Shown: positions 48,331 to 62,063, numbered from the stretch's first letter. The stretch is DNA of 64,000 nucleotides from Promerops cafer (GCA_013398275.1 VZSE01002466.1:326-64325), one strand, 5' to 3'. The notes: generated from the letters alone by a model not told the origin. Made by a program: numbers and translations.

Positions 48331-51300
48331 CAAATCGGGATAAAAATTAAGAATTCTGAGCCAAGCTTATTCCNTAAAATTAAAAAATTAAATTCAATAG
48401 TATTAAATTTAAATAAATTAAACTAAAATGGGATGCTTGTTTGTCTTTTTATTCTGAGGGAAAAGCACTTCAGAGACAGAATCACTGTGCCGGTTCTGTA
48501 CTGATACCACACTTCACTTTCAAGTGGTGCTGTACAGTGATACTATTCCCAGTATTTTTCACAACACTTCATTAACCCAGTTGTCATTTGAGCAATAAAA
48601 ATACGCATCTTTGTTACTAGTGAAGCAAAAGCTCATAAGCATGGTAAAATTACAATTATCTGTGTAATTCCCTGCCAATTCAGAAGTTTTGGGGAGTAAC
48701 TTAGATGTTTCTACTACAGCTTTGAATCAACTGTATGTTCAACCCTTGGCGTATTATGTGGCTGTATAGCAAGTTTTTATTATTATCAGTATCAGATGCT
48801 CCTTCTGGTAAAATAATTGTAAATGAGAAACTGCAATACTGTATGGTTTCTTTTGTATCCTGGTATGTATTACTTGCTTTGAAAAAGTGTACATGTAAAG
48901 AAAAGGGTTATAAAAATCAGCCTTTTTTTTTTTTTTTAAATTTAAATATACTCCTCATTTGAAGAAAACGAGGAAATAACTTTCTTTAGCAATAAGACAC
49001 ATCCCCAGACTACCATGCTCTTGGTGCATTGGCAGATAGCTTAAATCGCAACTCCAAAGCGTGAAGGAATTAACTTGTCCTTTGGACCATGGGAGTTTTG
49101 TGGGCAAATGGGGAATGGGAGGAAGTATTTGGCCTTCGGCATTGCAGGAAAAATTCTTACAGTCTGAAATTTCTAGGGCACAGGTTGGGACCCTAAGAGA
49201 TGTCACCTTCACCTAGGCATGGCCAAACTTCACCTGTTTAGGAGACGGGTGGGGGCAGGGAGCATAGTGACACAGTGAAATGGAAAAAAGTAGACATTTT
49301 TAGAGAAGGAGGATATCAAAAAAGGCATGAGGATGTTCTGTCTTTTCTATTGTCATAGTAGTCTCCCCTCCAGGAAAGGACACAATGTTTTCTTTTCATA
49401 CTTATTTCATCTGGCTATCTTTAAAACACAGTGTGGGCAAATTCTGACTCCATGAGAAGCCATCAGCACAATAAAAACCAATGGCATATGATTTCTGTTA
49501 TGATAGCATTTAATATTTACCATTGTAGTTTGGAGCTGGTTGGTTCCAGATTTTTTAAAGAATTTAAATTTTAAGGAATTGAAGGTCAATAGACCTGCGG
49601 TAATTTTTAATGAGCTCATAGATTTAAAGGGAATTAAAATTGAAAATAAGCAATTTTAAAATTACTTTCATGCATGGTACCTCCAAGCTGGAAAAAAAAA
49701 AAAAAATGGAATATTTATAAACAAGCACTTTCTTGACAGAACAATTAGCATTTTCTTTGTTATTAATCCTGAAACTGGAGGGGGGTGTGTACAAGGCTTT
49801 GCCACCCCTCCTGAAGTCTCCTCTATTTCTCAGTCAATTTCCAGAGAAATGAATGAAGCTTGAAATTCAAATTCAGGCTTCACAGGAGGATCTCATAAAG
49901 GAGAGCTAAGGGCAAAGAATAAACAAACTTTGAAAGGTACATTTTCTCACATAAGGAGCACATCCATTCATTCTGCTGACTCCAAAGCAACCAAACAAAT
50001 TAATGGTGAAATCCAAGGGCTTAACCACATAAAACCATTTTCTGGGTGCATTCAAGATAGGGGGTTAGTAAATTTAAATTGCTGCCCACACTTAATGCTA
50101 TATATCCAAAACAATGTTTGCATATTTGGAAAATTTAAGACAAATCTTGAATTTTTAAATTTTGATAGCAGCTCTTTATTGGACAAAAATTATTGTGGAT
50201 GTCTCAAGCTGAGCTCTCACCACAACAATGCAAGGAGGGAGTGTTAGCAGGACAGTGTTAAAATCAAATGTTTGATCTGGCAACACATCTTTTCTACAGC
50301 TTAAATCAACTGACTCCATATGGGCTGGAGGACTTTTGTCTGTATAAAGTAGTGTCAGGGAATCAGATTAGCTGACAAAATGGATTTAATCATATTTTAT
50401 CACACTTTTTTTTAATGGTTTTTCAGGAGACACAGAGTTATAACTCAGGAGAGCTGACTTCCACAATATTCACACACTAAATTGTACAGGAATAGAAGCT
50501 ACTTTTGCCAAAATCACAACAAAATTTCCAGAATTAAAACTGTATAGGTTCTTTTGCTGGAAAGCTCAAACTTTAAGAGATAAAAAGAAGTCCAATCTTT
50601 CTGGATAAAAACTGCAAAGAGAAAAATCTTAAGAAAAATCTAAACATTACAAATTTAAATAAAACTGGATTTTCAAAAACATGCATCCAAAAGAAAGTTT
50701 TTAAAAAACTCTTATTTTTTTTATTGGTGGTTTGATTTTTTTCCAAGTTTTATCAACTTTTTTTCAAGATTTTAATTCTCAGAAGAATATACAAGCAATT
50801 CAGACTTGCCAGGATTAGGATCAAGGCTGTCTTTGCCCCATTTGCCTCCAACCAGGAGTGGTGTATTTTACCCTGTCAGTGTTTAGTGCTATTAGCCATG
50901 AGAAGCATTGCTTGTGTCTGCTCTGCAGATTGCTTGTTTTAAAAGAGGATGATGTAATGCAGCACAGGAACAAATAGCTACTTTCCCTGCAGAAATTTCA
51001 CCCCTTCTCTGTGAAAGGACTACTTTCTAAGAGATAATCTGTCCTCATCACCAGCAGCACTGCTTTGTGCCTTTTATTTTATTTGCCTTATGTCCCACTG
51101 GAATGGTTGGTTCAATTTCAGGACCGGGACCAGTCAGCTCTCAAAGTGACATCTCAGCTAATCAGAAAATGGAGCCAGTTCAACATCTGGCTTTTATTTG
51201 AGAGTAGCTCCACATCTGAATGGTGAGCTCAGAGAGTGGAGACAGCAGCAGGACTTTGATCTGCCACTGCTTAATTTTGCTTGGGTTATTGAGGTCACCA

Positions 51301-52169
51301 TTAATGCCAAGAGGAATATAATAGCCTTACTCTAAAGGCTTCTTGACTGAAATTCCTGTACCATTACTGGTCTTGTTGGCCACCAAACCATGGTAATGAT
51401 GTATTTCTGAGGCTCATATGAAGACACTTTAAGTAGTTCCCCCAAGAGCTGATGACATGTTTAAATGGTTAAAATTCAGTCTGGGAACTACACTATCTTC
51501 TTCCATAGGCTTCTGTAGGCAGAGAGGTGAGGAGGTTGCTGGAACACCTGTCAGAGGGTGTGGGATCTGGCTTGTTTCTCACCAGGTCTTCTTGATCTTG
51601 GGGAATACAAGTAAACCTCTCTTAAAATGGAGTGAATGAATGGTGCTTTGGGGCCAGTTCTTTAGCTGGAATAAACTTTCTGCTTTCAGCACTAGCAAGC
51701 AACAATATCTATGCTTTAATATCTGTTGATAGTGAATGTGGACAGCAAAAATGGTTTTCCCATAAGCCCTTTAAGCACTGGTACACTGGATGTTTTTCCA
51801 GCATTCATGTAATCTAGTTATCTAGTGCTGCTCAATCACATTTAGAGACTCTTGTCTTGTCTTAGAAAATTTAACTCTGGAAGGCTTTTTCTTCTTTGCT
51901 CAGTAGAAAGCAAACTGATAACCCAATTCTTATTGTTACACTAGTTTGGCTATTTTTATTTACTTAAGTTGCTCTGAAACATGCATATGTAGAAAACCTG
52001 GAAGTTATCTGCTAGTCACAAAAGAAATGTTTGATCAAAATAGAAACGTGTATGCAACATACTTCTTTAATCACTGACCCGAGTGCTTCTAATTAAAAAT
52101 GGATGAGAAATGTCTGACTCAGGACAAAGTGACAGTCAAGAACGGTTGAGGATGTTGGCAGTAATGACC

Positions 52170-52233
52170 ACAGAACCATAGATTTATTTAGGCAGGAAAA
52201 GGCCTTTCAAATCATCCAGTCCAACAGTAAACG
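52170..52233 (-). mobile_element. CR1 LINE 3'-end remnant
   Basis: CAGAACCATAGATTTATTTA, GGCAGGAAAAGGCCTTTC and ATCATCCAGTCCAACAGT match the complement of the CR1 3' UTR (TTTAGGTTGGAAAAGACCTT, then ATCATCGAGTCCAAC). The remaining sequence to about 52450 is not clearly CR1. Confidence 0.7.
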
Positions 52234-55200
52234 GAATCTGGCCCAGACCTCTTAGAATCACAGCACAATCTCTGGCCACAGAGGAACATTTCCTGGACTG
52301 CAAGGAAGAGGAAGGGGAAATGGGCAGCCCATTAGAAGATCTTTGGACCATAAGAAGCCTTAGTCTGATGGTGTAATAGGGCCTGGAAGCTGAGCAGGAC
52401 CCCTGACTTCCACTGGGCGACAGCATACAGCAGAGCAGGGAATAGAAAAGCATAAGCAGCCCCTTGGTTTCAGGAACTATCAGCAGTCTTCACGTGCAAA
52501 CGTTCTTGCATGGGCTGAAGGACGGTGGATCCTTGCTTGCCTTTTTAGGCAGTGCTTCTGGGTGCAGATGGAGCCAGAGCCATCCTTCTTATAATGGGAT
52601 GAAATGCAATGCCAGCTGTTATCAAAAACAAACACTGAAAGGCTAGGAAATTAATAGGGAAAGCATTACAGATTTAAACAGAGACTTCATAAAAGCACTT
52701 TTATTGAGTTTTTAAGAAACATAGGTTTTGTCACAGCACACATGGAACAACGGAAAGCAGGAAAGAATGGCTCATCAGATTACTAAGCTAAAGGAGAAAA
52801 ACGTTTTGGCCAAATTTATACATAATTATTTAGTTTATTGCTTAGATTTATTTAGGGAGTTAACAAAAACATCTATCCCAGTTCTCAAGGCACTTTTGCC
52901 CAATATCAAGGCAAAAAAGAAATAAACACAGCTGTCCTTCTTAAAACTAAAATAAACCCATTATCAGTGCCCTGTTCTATCATCATTTTAGAGTTGAGCA
53001 TCAACTTCAGTGCTTTTCTGGGTCCATGACAGAATTAGAGTGCTAATTTTCTTGAACAATGCTTATCTATCTATTTTAGAACGATCCTGCAGTCACAGTC
53101 TTCATATATTTTTAAAAGATATCTATTTGTTCATTAACATACCAGGCCTCAGAGAAGGATTTTGCAGTTTATATTGCCTTTGGAATTTTTTCCTATTTCA
53201 TTGATTTATTAATTTTTGCCCACAAAGGGTAAAATAAACATCCAGTAGCTTGTTTCAACTAGCAACAAGAACATGTTTGTGAGTACACATCGTCCAGGAA
53301 AAACTTGTTCAGTCACTTGCACCTAATCAAGAAACAGAACTAAATTTAATAAAACAAAATGGAATAGAGAGCAAAGACAGGTTGAGGCTTTCACTGGCAG
53401 GCAAACCAAAGAGGACTTTGGAACAGTTTCAGAAACTTTCCATTATGAAATAACAGCAAGTACAGAAAGGTTGTTCACCAACATCTTTTAAAAGCATCAT
53501 TGTGAAAATGGATAGCCATCATAAATAACGGGGAAAGGTTTGCACAAAGGGAAATTTAAGCAAAAATCTCACACCAAACACTGCTGTGTGGAAACAGAGG
53601 CGTAACATTCAGGAATATCTCACTGTTGCAAACTTCCAGCTAATGTGATTTAGCAGCAGAGTAACAGAGTCTCACGGTGGCTGGGAGCTGCCGCCAGACA
53701 TTCAGTCCTGTATATTTTTTCTTCATGTTACTGAGAGGGAAAGGTTAGACAGAGACAGGGTTTAGAAAAAGCAGACTTTGCTCCAAATATTTTGTTTAAC
53801 CTTCATAAAATATCCCCAGCTTCAGTGCAGAATCAAGTGCTGGGACAAGGAGAACATAGGATGGATATTTGCATTTCATTTAATACATTAGTACATTCAT
53901 TCTGGCTTAATTAGGCAACAAAAAAGTTCTCATTTGGATGCAACACAGCAATAACCACTGCTTTATAAAGGCAGGCAATCAGTGTGGCATAAAAGAATAT
54001 TCCAGGCTTTTCAGAGCTGAGGTGGTATTGTTATATGTAACAATTTTGTAGCTTGTCATACATGAGAAAAGATATTCGGTTCTTTTATTGCCTCACAGCC
54101 CATGGTGTTTGGCCACAGCCACATGCTATCATCAGCTTTAGCACTTAGGCAAGCAAAGTCACCATAAGCATTAGTGAAAAACAGTGGGTATTTCTGACCT
54201 TACACTGAAAATTTTCTGTAAAAAAATAATTGAAATGACAGCAGCACTCCTATATCTTTTTTTTTCCTGAGATTGTTGCCTATCCAGAAATAGCTAATTT
54301 ATAGTGCCCAGGTAAAAAATGATTGCTGGTGTGTTATTTTTTCATGAAAGGTAATTGTATCAAAGTAATATCTTGAGAGTGCAGCAAATATTGAATTAAT
54401 AATTAAATTAATCCTCCAAAGGAGGAAAACCTCTTCTTATCCAGAAGCCAGTGTCTGTGAGGCAGGGGAGAAAAGTGATTTGGGACAAAGGAAGGAGAGG
54501 GAAAATTGAAGACAGTTCTCTGGCACTTCATAGCAGAAAGAAGAAGGAGTTGAGCTTTGTTGCAATTCTTCCCCTTTTGCCCCTTCCTTTTCACGCCCCT
54601 CCTGCAGCTAGTGAAAGCTGTGCCCTGTTTATTTTTGCTGGTCAGATTTATAAGGAGGTGGCATATAGATGTGTTCACTCCAGAAGGAAGGGTTTGAGGC
54701 TTAGATACACTGAGAAACCATATGTGGTAAAGGGCGAAGAATTTTTCAAGCCACTTTTAATATCTAATTTGTTCTTATTAGTAGTGGTAGTAATAGTAGG
54801 TACCATCAGACTATGTGTACATATAGTGTCACACTAGATATAGTACTGCATTTATATACAAAAAGTATCAGACAGATGCCTTTTACTACTAAGGTTTTGG
54901 GAATGAGGAAGCCCTTGGGCTGTGAGGTATTATAAGAGGAAGTGTAGTAGATGAGAAGGGCACCAGTATGTGATATGAACCCACCACTGCAACACTCACA
55001 TGGTAACTTAGACTAAACAGTCCAGAACAGAAAAGCAGATGAAACTGACAGAAAGAGAGTTTTGAAATTATTTAACTTAGAGGAACATTTTCCATTTTGG
55101 GAACAAAGCTTTCTAGACTTGGCTGTAGCCTTAAAGTATAAGCTATCTCAGAAGATTTTTTTCCTCTCCAATTTTTCATAGCAGCACTCATGTGCAAAGG

Positions 55201-58200
55201 CAGGGGGAAGGAAGGGGTGGTGATTAAAGAAAAATTGCACTAAATTTGCTCTTAGGAAGGAATTTGATTATAAAGTAATGAAATTAACATTACCCCTGAG
55301 TGATTTCCTGACAAATTTTACAGGTTATCATTATTCCCTATGAAAATGTTAGTGATTTTATGCCTAAACCTACAATAGTTGGAAACTGGGAGATAGGCTT
55401 ACATGCATTGTTCTTGCAACTTCATAGGCCTAGCAAACTTCAAATTTATGAGAAGCTGCCTGCATTTAATTTCTTTTTTTTAACCTTGTGTTTCGTAGGA
55501 GGAGGAGGAGGGGAGTGCACTCCCAGGGGCATCTCCCAATACAATAAATAAAAGCAGAAAAGGGAAAAAAAAATAAGATGGACTCTTATTGTATTGTGAG
55601 TCTAGTGTTTTGTGGCTTGCGTGCATTTCAGCAGACTTATTCCACCCTCAGCTTTCACATCACATCTCAGTTTACCTTCCCCTCCACCCACAAAGCCCAA
55701 AAGATTGAAATTTTTAGTTCCCTTTATACCATTTTCCTGCATTGCTCACTGGTTTCTTTCCCTGTGTGATGCTTCCATCTTTACTTTGGATGTTATTCAT
55801 CAAATGAATCTGGTAATCATTAAAATCAGATATCCGTTGTTGTAGGACCTGCATACTGTGTGGTGAGAATTGGCATGCTTCAAGCAGCTTGCTACTGAGT
55901 GAGACAAGCAAAGACAGTATGAGGGGAAAAGACATTCTAGTGTGTTCAACTAAAAGTGCATGATTGTTAAGAATATAGCTCAGGGTCATTTGGAAAATTA
56001 TAGCAGAGCCAGGAACAGAATTCATGTTTCCTTATTCTTTACTAGAAACCCATGCTTCCTTCTCCATGTTAGCAATTTTCCACAAGCTGTCTTGTAAAAC
56101 AAATGAAATGTGTAATTCAAAAATACTATAGGGACAAGATGTTTAAAGAATGTCTCCATGTGAATTTTTTTTTCATGAAATACAATAAGAAATATTAACT
56201 TATACCAAGGTCATTAACTTGTTCTTTACAGGTGTCTTCTATAACATTGGAACCACTTCTCCTGTATCCAGTACTTAGAAAGACATGGTTATATGACTTT
56301 ATACTTACATCAGAGAACACCAATTTGTGATTTACTTCCAGAACACTTCAGTATCTTTCAAAATAGAATAGCTTAGTAATAGACCTTCTTTATAGCCACT
56401 CAGTGTTTTCCACTTAAGAAAAAGAAAAATTACTGATTTGATAGTGAGCTATGAGGCTATTAATTTCGAAAGGCTAAGAAGTGATTATGCAGCAATTTTG
56501 ACCTTTCCTGTCATTCAGAGGATTTGCAAATGGAGCAAATGCTTACTTGCTGGTGAAGCAAGGACCTGCCTCACTACATGTTTAAAGAAAACAGTTACAG
56601 AATAAATATCAAGGATTTACACGAGACAGCCAATCTTCTCTCAGCATCATAATGTAACTCGAGTTTCCTAAGGCTGACTGCTTTCTTGGTGTACTGAGCT
56701 GACATTTACAGTTCCCACTCCAGTACAGAAGCCTGCATTTCCTGCCACATTACCCTCCTGCACCCACATAATCTGGTAAACTTTGCTTTTGTTTAAAGGC
56801 AAAGGTCTTTACTTGATCTGAAGACATCCTGGTCAAAGAAAGAACTAACTTCGTCCCTCTCAACATGCTGTGCTAATTCAGACTGATGTCTCGGGAATTG
56901 GTAAAAATTTATTGCCAACCTAGTTAGATCAACTTGAGTTCTGGCAGGAGGGTAAATGCATATGTGTTTTTAATTAATCCCCTGCCTAAATCAAGGGAAA
57001 GGATATTGCATTTTTCAGCAGAATTTCTTCACGCAGTGCTGACTGCATATATTTAACAATTCTTACTCATGTAACTGAGAAAAGCCACTGGAAAGCTTCC
57101 AAACCGCATGAAGTTTTTGCCTGGCCCTGTTTGAACTCTCCTCCACCTGGTATAGGGCTGGGAATCTAGAGCTGGAAGCACCAGCAGGAGTTCAATACCT
57201 GCAGTCCTGGTAGAAGAGGAATGAGGAATTTGTATCCAGGGAGCATTTTCCCCTCAGTATTGACCCTGGTGAAATCTGTCCCTGAACATTAAAAATCATG
57301 AATAATCCCATCTCCTCTTATCAAAGACATCAAACATATGCTTAATTTTCAAGTAAGCCATTGGTAGGAGACTTTGTATGAGTTACAGCGTGTCATTGAA
57401 ATGGTTACCAGGTAAGTTCATTGCTCAATGTTAGCAGAATGTATACATTACTTTTTTTCTTTTTTTAGGTTTGTGGTCTAGAGATCAGTAAACAGATTTG
57501 TCCTATACTTCTCCCTTCCCCCCTCTCCTCATTTTATTTTGTTTTCCTGTCCTACTTATTTTCTTTTGAAGGATTTGGTCAGATTTTGGTTTCTCCAACT
57601 TCCTGATCTGTTTAGGAATCAAATGGCTCTTTAAACATGAAGCCTTTCAGGCCTTTTGATTTGGCTAACCACAGAGGTCAGGTTTTCATTTATAATTTAA
57701 ATTATTCCAGATGCTAGCACAAATGAGAATTGCAAAGAGATCAGTTTTGACATGCTCTTTAATACAACATGTGGTTACAATTTATAGTCAAAAGTCACCT
57801 TTCCCAGGATAGCTTGGATTTTGGAGGTCAGAGCAGGTGAGGTATTTATTTCTTGGTTAAGACACTGAGAAGTGCTAAAGGCTGATTTTGCAGAGTCTTA
57901 TGGTATGTAAATCTATACATAGGAAGAGAAAGAAACAGTCATTTAAAAAGCAGTAGTACTATAAGGATTATTTTCACAAGTTCCTCCACTGTTACAGAAT
58001 AGATTTCCAGAAGAAGGATTAAAGGAAAGACACCTTTGCCAGACTTTGTGTAAAAAAAAAACTTTGAGAATAGGAAAGGTGCTCCCAAAGGACAACAGAG
58101 ATGCTTGAAATACCTTTAGCCAGGCAAAGGTCAAACTGAACTACTGAAATTACTAAGCCTTCACAGTCTTTGCTTTATCATTTTACCTTTACTAAACACT

Positions 58201-58469
58201 GATCAATAATAATTTCTGCACAGGAAACAGTCCTCTTACCTCAGTCAGCATTCACTGGGGTGAGCAAGGCACAAACCAATGACTGACCACAGAGGCCATC
58301 TCCCTGGCATTGCTCCTATCCCTTGCATGTGATGGGACTGATGCAACTGGAAAACAGTAATTTTTCTTTGCAAGGTTAACCCACTGATGCATCAACTCCT
58401 TGGACTGGGTAACTGCCCACTTATACAGACTGATGAAAGATACTGGGAGGGAAAACCTTGTGGTCAATA
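52234..58469. other. AT-rich unique stretch without supported genes
   Basis: No supported gene or family repeat in about 6.2 kb. A GGA-rich patch at 55498-55513, a GTAGTAATAGTAG patch at 54780-54800 and a 128-codon unrecognised frame at 54451-54837 are the only visible details. Confidence 0.5.
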
Positions 58470-58637
58470 GGTGCCCAGAGAAGCTGTGGATGCCCCATTC
58501 CTGGAAATGTTCAAGGCCACTCTGGGTGGGGCTTTGAGCAACTTGCACTAGTGGGAGGTGTTGCTGCCCATGGCAAGGGGGTTGAATGAGATGATCTCTA
58601 AGGTCTGTTCCAAACCAAACCATTCTGTGATTCTGTG
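58470..58637 (+). mobile_element. CR1 LINE 3' end
   Basis: Reads TGCCCAGAGAAGCTGTGGAT, CTGGAAATGTTCAAGGCCAC, GGGGTTGAATGAGATGATCT, GGTCTGTTCCAAACCAAACC and ends CATTCTGTGATTCTGTG, the two-unit CR1 terminal repeat. It is the extreme 3' part of ORF2 plus the 3' UTR, about 168 bp, 5'-truncated, and the only clear plus-strand CR1 copy here. Confidence 0.9.
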
Positions 58638-59859
58638 TGGAAAGACAGTACAGCATGTGGCAGCAGCAGCTGGGGTTTAGACTGATTTTATGTCTGCGAA
58701 AGCAAATATATGGGTGGTGGTGTTTGACAGTGCTGCTGCAGAGGGAAAAGCTTGTCTTAGATATCTCTCAATTTTCCAAAGCCTACATTTTATCAGTGTA
58801 GAAGACACTGCTTAAGACATTTTTTTCACAAACACAACTCTTTGTGGCAACATTTGTTTGACCACAACTCTTTGTAGCAATTCTCTTCTCCTTCAGAGCT
58901 TCCCCATCCCCCTCCCCACAACAAAAACACAAATATTCCTGGCAGGAAGTGAAGTTCAGTTATACGGTATAAACACAGAGATTAAAAGGCAAGATGATGA
59001 TGTGGTTAAGTTAGAGGGCAATGCATACCCTGTGATTTTTCAATGTATTTTTCTACCTTGTGCTGTATTGTTTTGGAAAGCTTTCAAGCAAGGAAGTCTT
59101 TACAAGAAGTGAAGAGAGACATTAATGCAGATTACAAGATCTTTTTAAAAACAAGAAAAAGTTTGAAAAACTTTTTCAAACAAGAAAAAGAAAATTTTTC
59201 TGTTGTCATCACCAGGATGATTACAAGAAGGTACACCAAGTGAGACAATTCTCCTTCTCCCATACTTCAGTACTATTTCTGAAGTCAGGAGCACACAGAA
59301 AAGTACCTCTTTGCTCTTTGCCTCAGCTGGCATATTCAGAGGCATTATTTAGAGAGTGACATACTTAAGTCCATCCACACTGTGCCATACAAAAGATCTA
59401 ACTTGCTCCTTATCCTGCTCCCAGCAGTCATTTTAAAGTGGATACCTGGGAAACAACATGTACGGGCCAAGAATATATGACACTTCTCTTTAACACTCTG
59501 TCAGCTCCCAGGTATTTCCACTTCAGGGTAATTCCTCCATTTGCATGTGTTTCTGTGTATTTAGTTAACCCTAGTGTCCCTTGGGCAATGTAAAGCTGCA
59601 CTATGGCAGCATTCTTTGGAAAGGAGTTTAACAGACTGGTTGCCTGAATAATCATTTCATATTGTTTTCAACCTTGTTCCCACTCTTTGAATCTGAAGCC
59701 CCTTTGTTTTAGAACTGGATGACAGTGAACTCAATCAATCCCTCTCAGGTGCTCACAATTTCCTAAGTACATCTCTACAATAACCCCTAAATTTCTTTCT
59801 TTTGCAGGTTGAGGCATCCCCACCTACTAAGCAGTTCCCAGTACAGAAACTGTGCCTGA
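58638..59859. other. unique spacer with small duplications
   Basis: CACAACTCTTTGTGGCAA at 58833-58850 recurs as CACAACTCTTTGTAGCAA at 58863-58880 (30-bp period). A 21-bp palindrome lies at 59161-59181. No gene supported. Confidence 0.6.
59161..59181. repeat. perfect palindrome inside a direct repeat
   Basis: GTTTGAAAAA and TTTTTCAAAC form ten-base arms around a single C. The pair is flanked on both sides by AACAAGAAAAAG, a 30-bp-period direct repeat partly overlapping the arms. Confidence 0.9.
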
Positions 59860-60450
59860 TCTTTTAACATCCTTCAGTTATCCTGCCCCAACTCCTTTCT
59901 ATCTGCTCTGAAAATACACTACTGGAATTACACACAGTATTCTAAGGATGAGGAAAACATAGTTATTCAGTGGCACTATGACCCTCTCTGGTTTGTTCTC
60001 AGCTCCTTTTACCTTGCTCTTTTTTTTCTGACCACTATTTCACACTGAGATGACATTTTCTTGGCAGTGTCAGTCAGAGCCCTCAGACCTCTCTTGGAAA
60101 AAGTCATTGTCCACTCATTGTCTATTATTTTATGCGGAAAGCTCAGATATTTTCTCTTATGGAACACTTCATGTAAAATTTCCCTACACTGAATTTCATG
60201 TCAGTTTGTCACTCAATCACTCAGATACTTCTGCAGCTCTTCACACTTGGGTTTTCTAGCTGCTACCTTTAATGTCATCATCCTATAGCTCACCTCCTTT
60301 CCCAGGCTTTTTATGTATACATTGGGTAGCACAGGTTCCTGAATGACTTCCAGCAGTTTGGCCTCCTGTTTAATTATTCTTGCCAGAAGTTTATCTTATG
60401 ACATGGCTGCAGAGTTTTCTTGCAAATTTGATAAAGATTGTGAAACAATT
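59860..60450 (-). mobile_element. ancient L3/CR1-like LINE relic (reverse transcriptase C-terminal region)
   Basis: On the minus strand the coding remnants fall in the order expected for L3/CR1 ORF2: KFARKL near 60410-60430 (at the FADD catalytic position), then EELQKYLSD-VTN near 60190-60245 (compare LDRLSDWVTNW), then near 59925-59950 the complement of the phrase that reads CACACAGTATTCTAAGGATG on plus. The latter is the old LINE ...ACACAGTATTC-AGATGAGG phrase. GATGACATTTTCTTGGC and CATTGAATTTCATGTCAGTT on plus also match the remembered consensus. Stops and gaps are numerous and the catalytic residues are gone. Divergence is far greater than in the CR1 copies at 4477 and 58470, so this is an older insertion. 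The edges are approximate. Confidence 0.72.
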
Positions 60451-60455
60451 GAACA

Positions 60456-60518
60456 CATTTATATGAATATATATAGTGTTCTTCATTCATTTATATGAAT
60501 TTATACGGTGTTCTTCAG
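60456..60518. repeat. 32-bp tandem duplication
   Basis: CATTTATATGAATATATA-AGTGTTCTTCA at 60456 recurs as CATTTATATGAATTTATACG followed by GTGTTCTTCA at 60488. Two copies, about 90% alike, next to the L3/CR1 relic's 5' edge. Confidence 0.9.
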
Positions 60519-62040
60519 CTTGCCCAGTTGTAATGAACTTTCTGTAGTTCAAATAATTATTTCAAGTACTCTTGCTGAGCCATAGTAATGAAAACAGAAA
60601 TAAATTGGATTCCTAGCTGACAAAAACTTCTGTGTTCCTGTTATGTATGAAAACTCCCCTTTTGACAAAGTGTTTATAATTACTGAAAGATTTTAAAACA
60701 TGATGAATGGTATAGTGCTATTCAAATGGAACAAGAAGTGGTCGGTCTTTACTAACAAGAATACAAGATATGAAGATCCTTGAGGGTTCATGGCACTTCT
60801 ATGGACTGAGCCTCTGTGCTGACATTGTTTTGGTTCTATTTTAATTTCCTTATTTTTCTGCAAGCTTTCACACACTTTTATCACAGTCTGTGATGTGTGC
60901 AAGGAGGGCACGAAGCTCAGCTAACAAACCCAGACTCAGTAAACAGAAATTTGGATCATTTATACCAGAAAGGTGCAATAAAAATTACATAATCTGAGCT
61001 GAAAGTACCATAGAACTCCTTCACAAATTGCATCATCCTTCTCTGTAAATTTGTACTAGACATAAAGCAAAGACAAAATAATTTCTAGGGCACACCAAGG
61101 CTGATACTAATAAGGGAGATCAAATACAGTCAGCAGATCAAAACAGCATCTGGACACAGTGGCTAATGGAACATTTCAGTATAGAGATATAATGCAACAT
61201 TATGCAGTAATGTTAGTTGATTTTTCATAGACTGATAGTTATATATCATTAAAGCTTTTTATGCCCTGATCAGCAGCTCTAAGTGCTGCTCCTGCTTGCA
61301 GAGTAGGATTAGCCATGAATAAAATTGTTTTTAACATCTTCACTAAAGAAGTGTATTTTCACAGGATACAAAGAAAAGCTGAAATTTAAAATACTAATTT
61401 TGCCAAAGCCTTACTCTAGCCATGCATGACACCACAACACAGCTATTCCTGCTTCCAAAAATAGCTCTCTTGAAAGCTGAGGCTTTTCCCCTGGAATAAG
61501 AATCTATCAAGAATTATTTTAAAACCTAAGCTTTTATTTGCTTGGTCATTTGTCCTGTTGTGAGTCATGTCTCAGAGCAGCGGAGTCCAAGGCTCTGACT
61601 GAACAACCACTTCAGAAAAGAAGTCTGATACATGTTGCTGCCTATAATCTTCATTGATTTACAGTGTAGTATCACTCCAAGCACTCCTTGTAGACAGCCA
61701 TGGCAGATGCTGCAGAGATGCCGTTTCCTGTTCTGTGTAGATACTATGATGAAATATCCCCAAGATGGACTTGTACCCTAATTTTTCTTTAGAAGAGCTG
61801 TCTGTTCAGTGGTACCTTCATCCCTTTAAGACGTCACCTACCATTTATATGTGTTTATACAACAGTTAAATACTCCATACACTTCACACATCCTTTTCTT
61901 TGCCCATATTTAGGCCAGCAAGTTAGTGCCAACAGTACCCTATGCCAAGCCCTATGTTAGCTGGTAAAGAAGTGATGACAAGAAAAATAAGAATTGCTGT
62001 TTTCCAGGATCAAATGCAATCCCATGAGCATTATTATCTC

Positions 62041-62063
62041 AAAAAAAAAAAAAAAAAAAAAAA
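62041..62063. repeat. poly-A run (23)
   Basis: Twenty-three A residues after TATTATCTC. There is no AATAAA in the expected upstream window (only AATAAG), and no recognisable retroposed transcript precedes it. Confidence 0.9.

Larger units (their letters stand above)
44401..52169. other. AT-rich unique stretch without supported genes
   Basis: About 7.8 kb with no supported coding region. Holds homopolymer runs (47953-47967 T15, 48305-48330 A26, 48923-48937 T15), two N bases and an (AAT)n patch at 46036-46056. Open frames do not exceed 105 codons. Confidence 0.5.
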
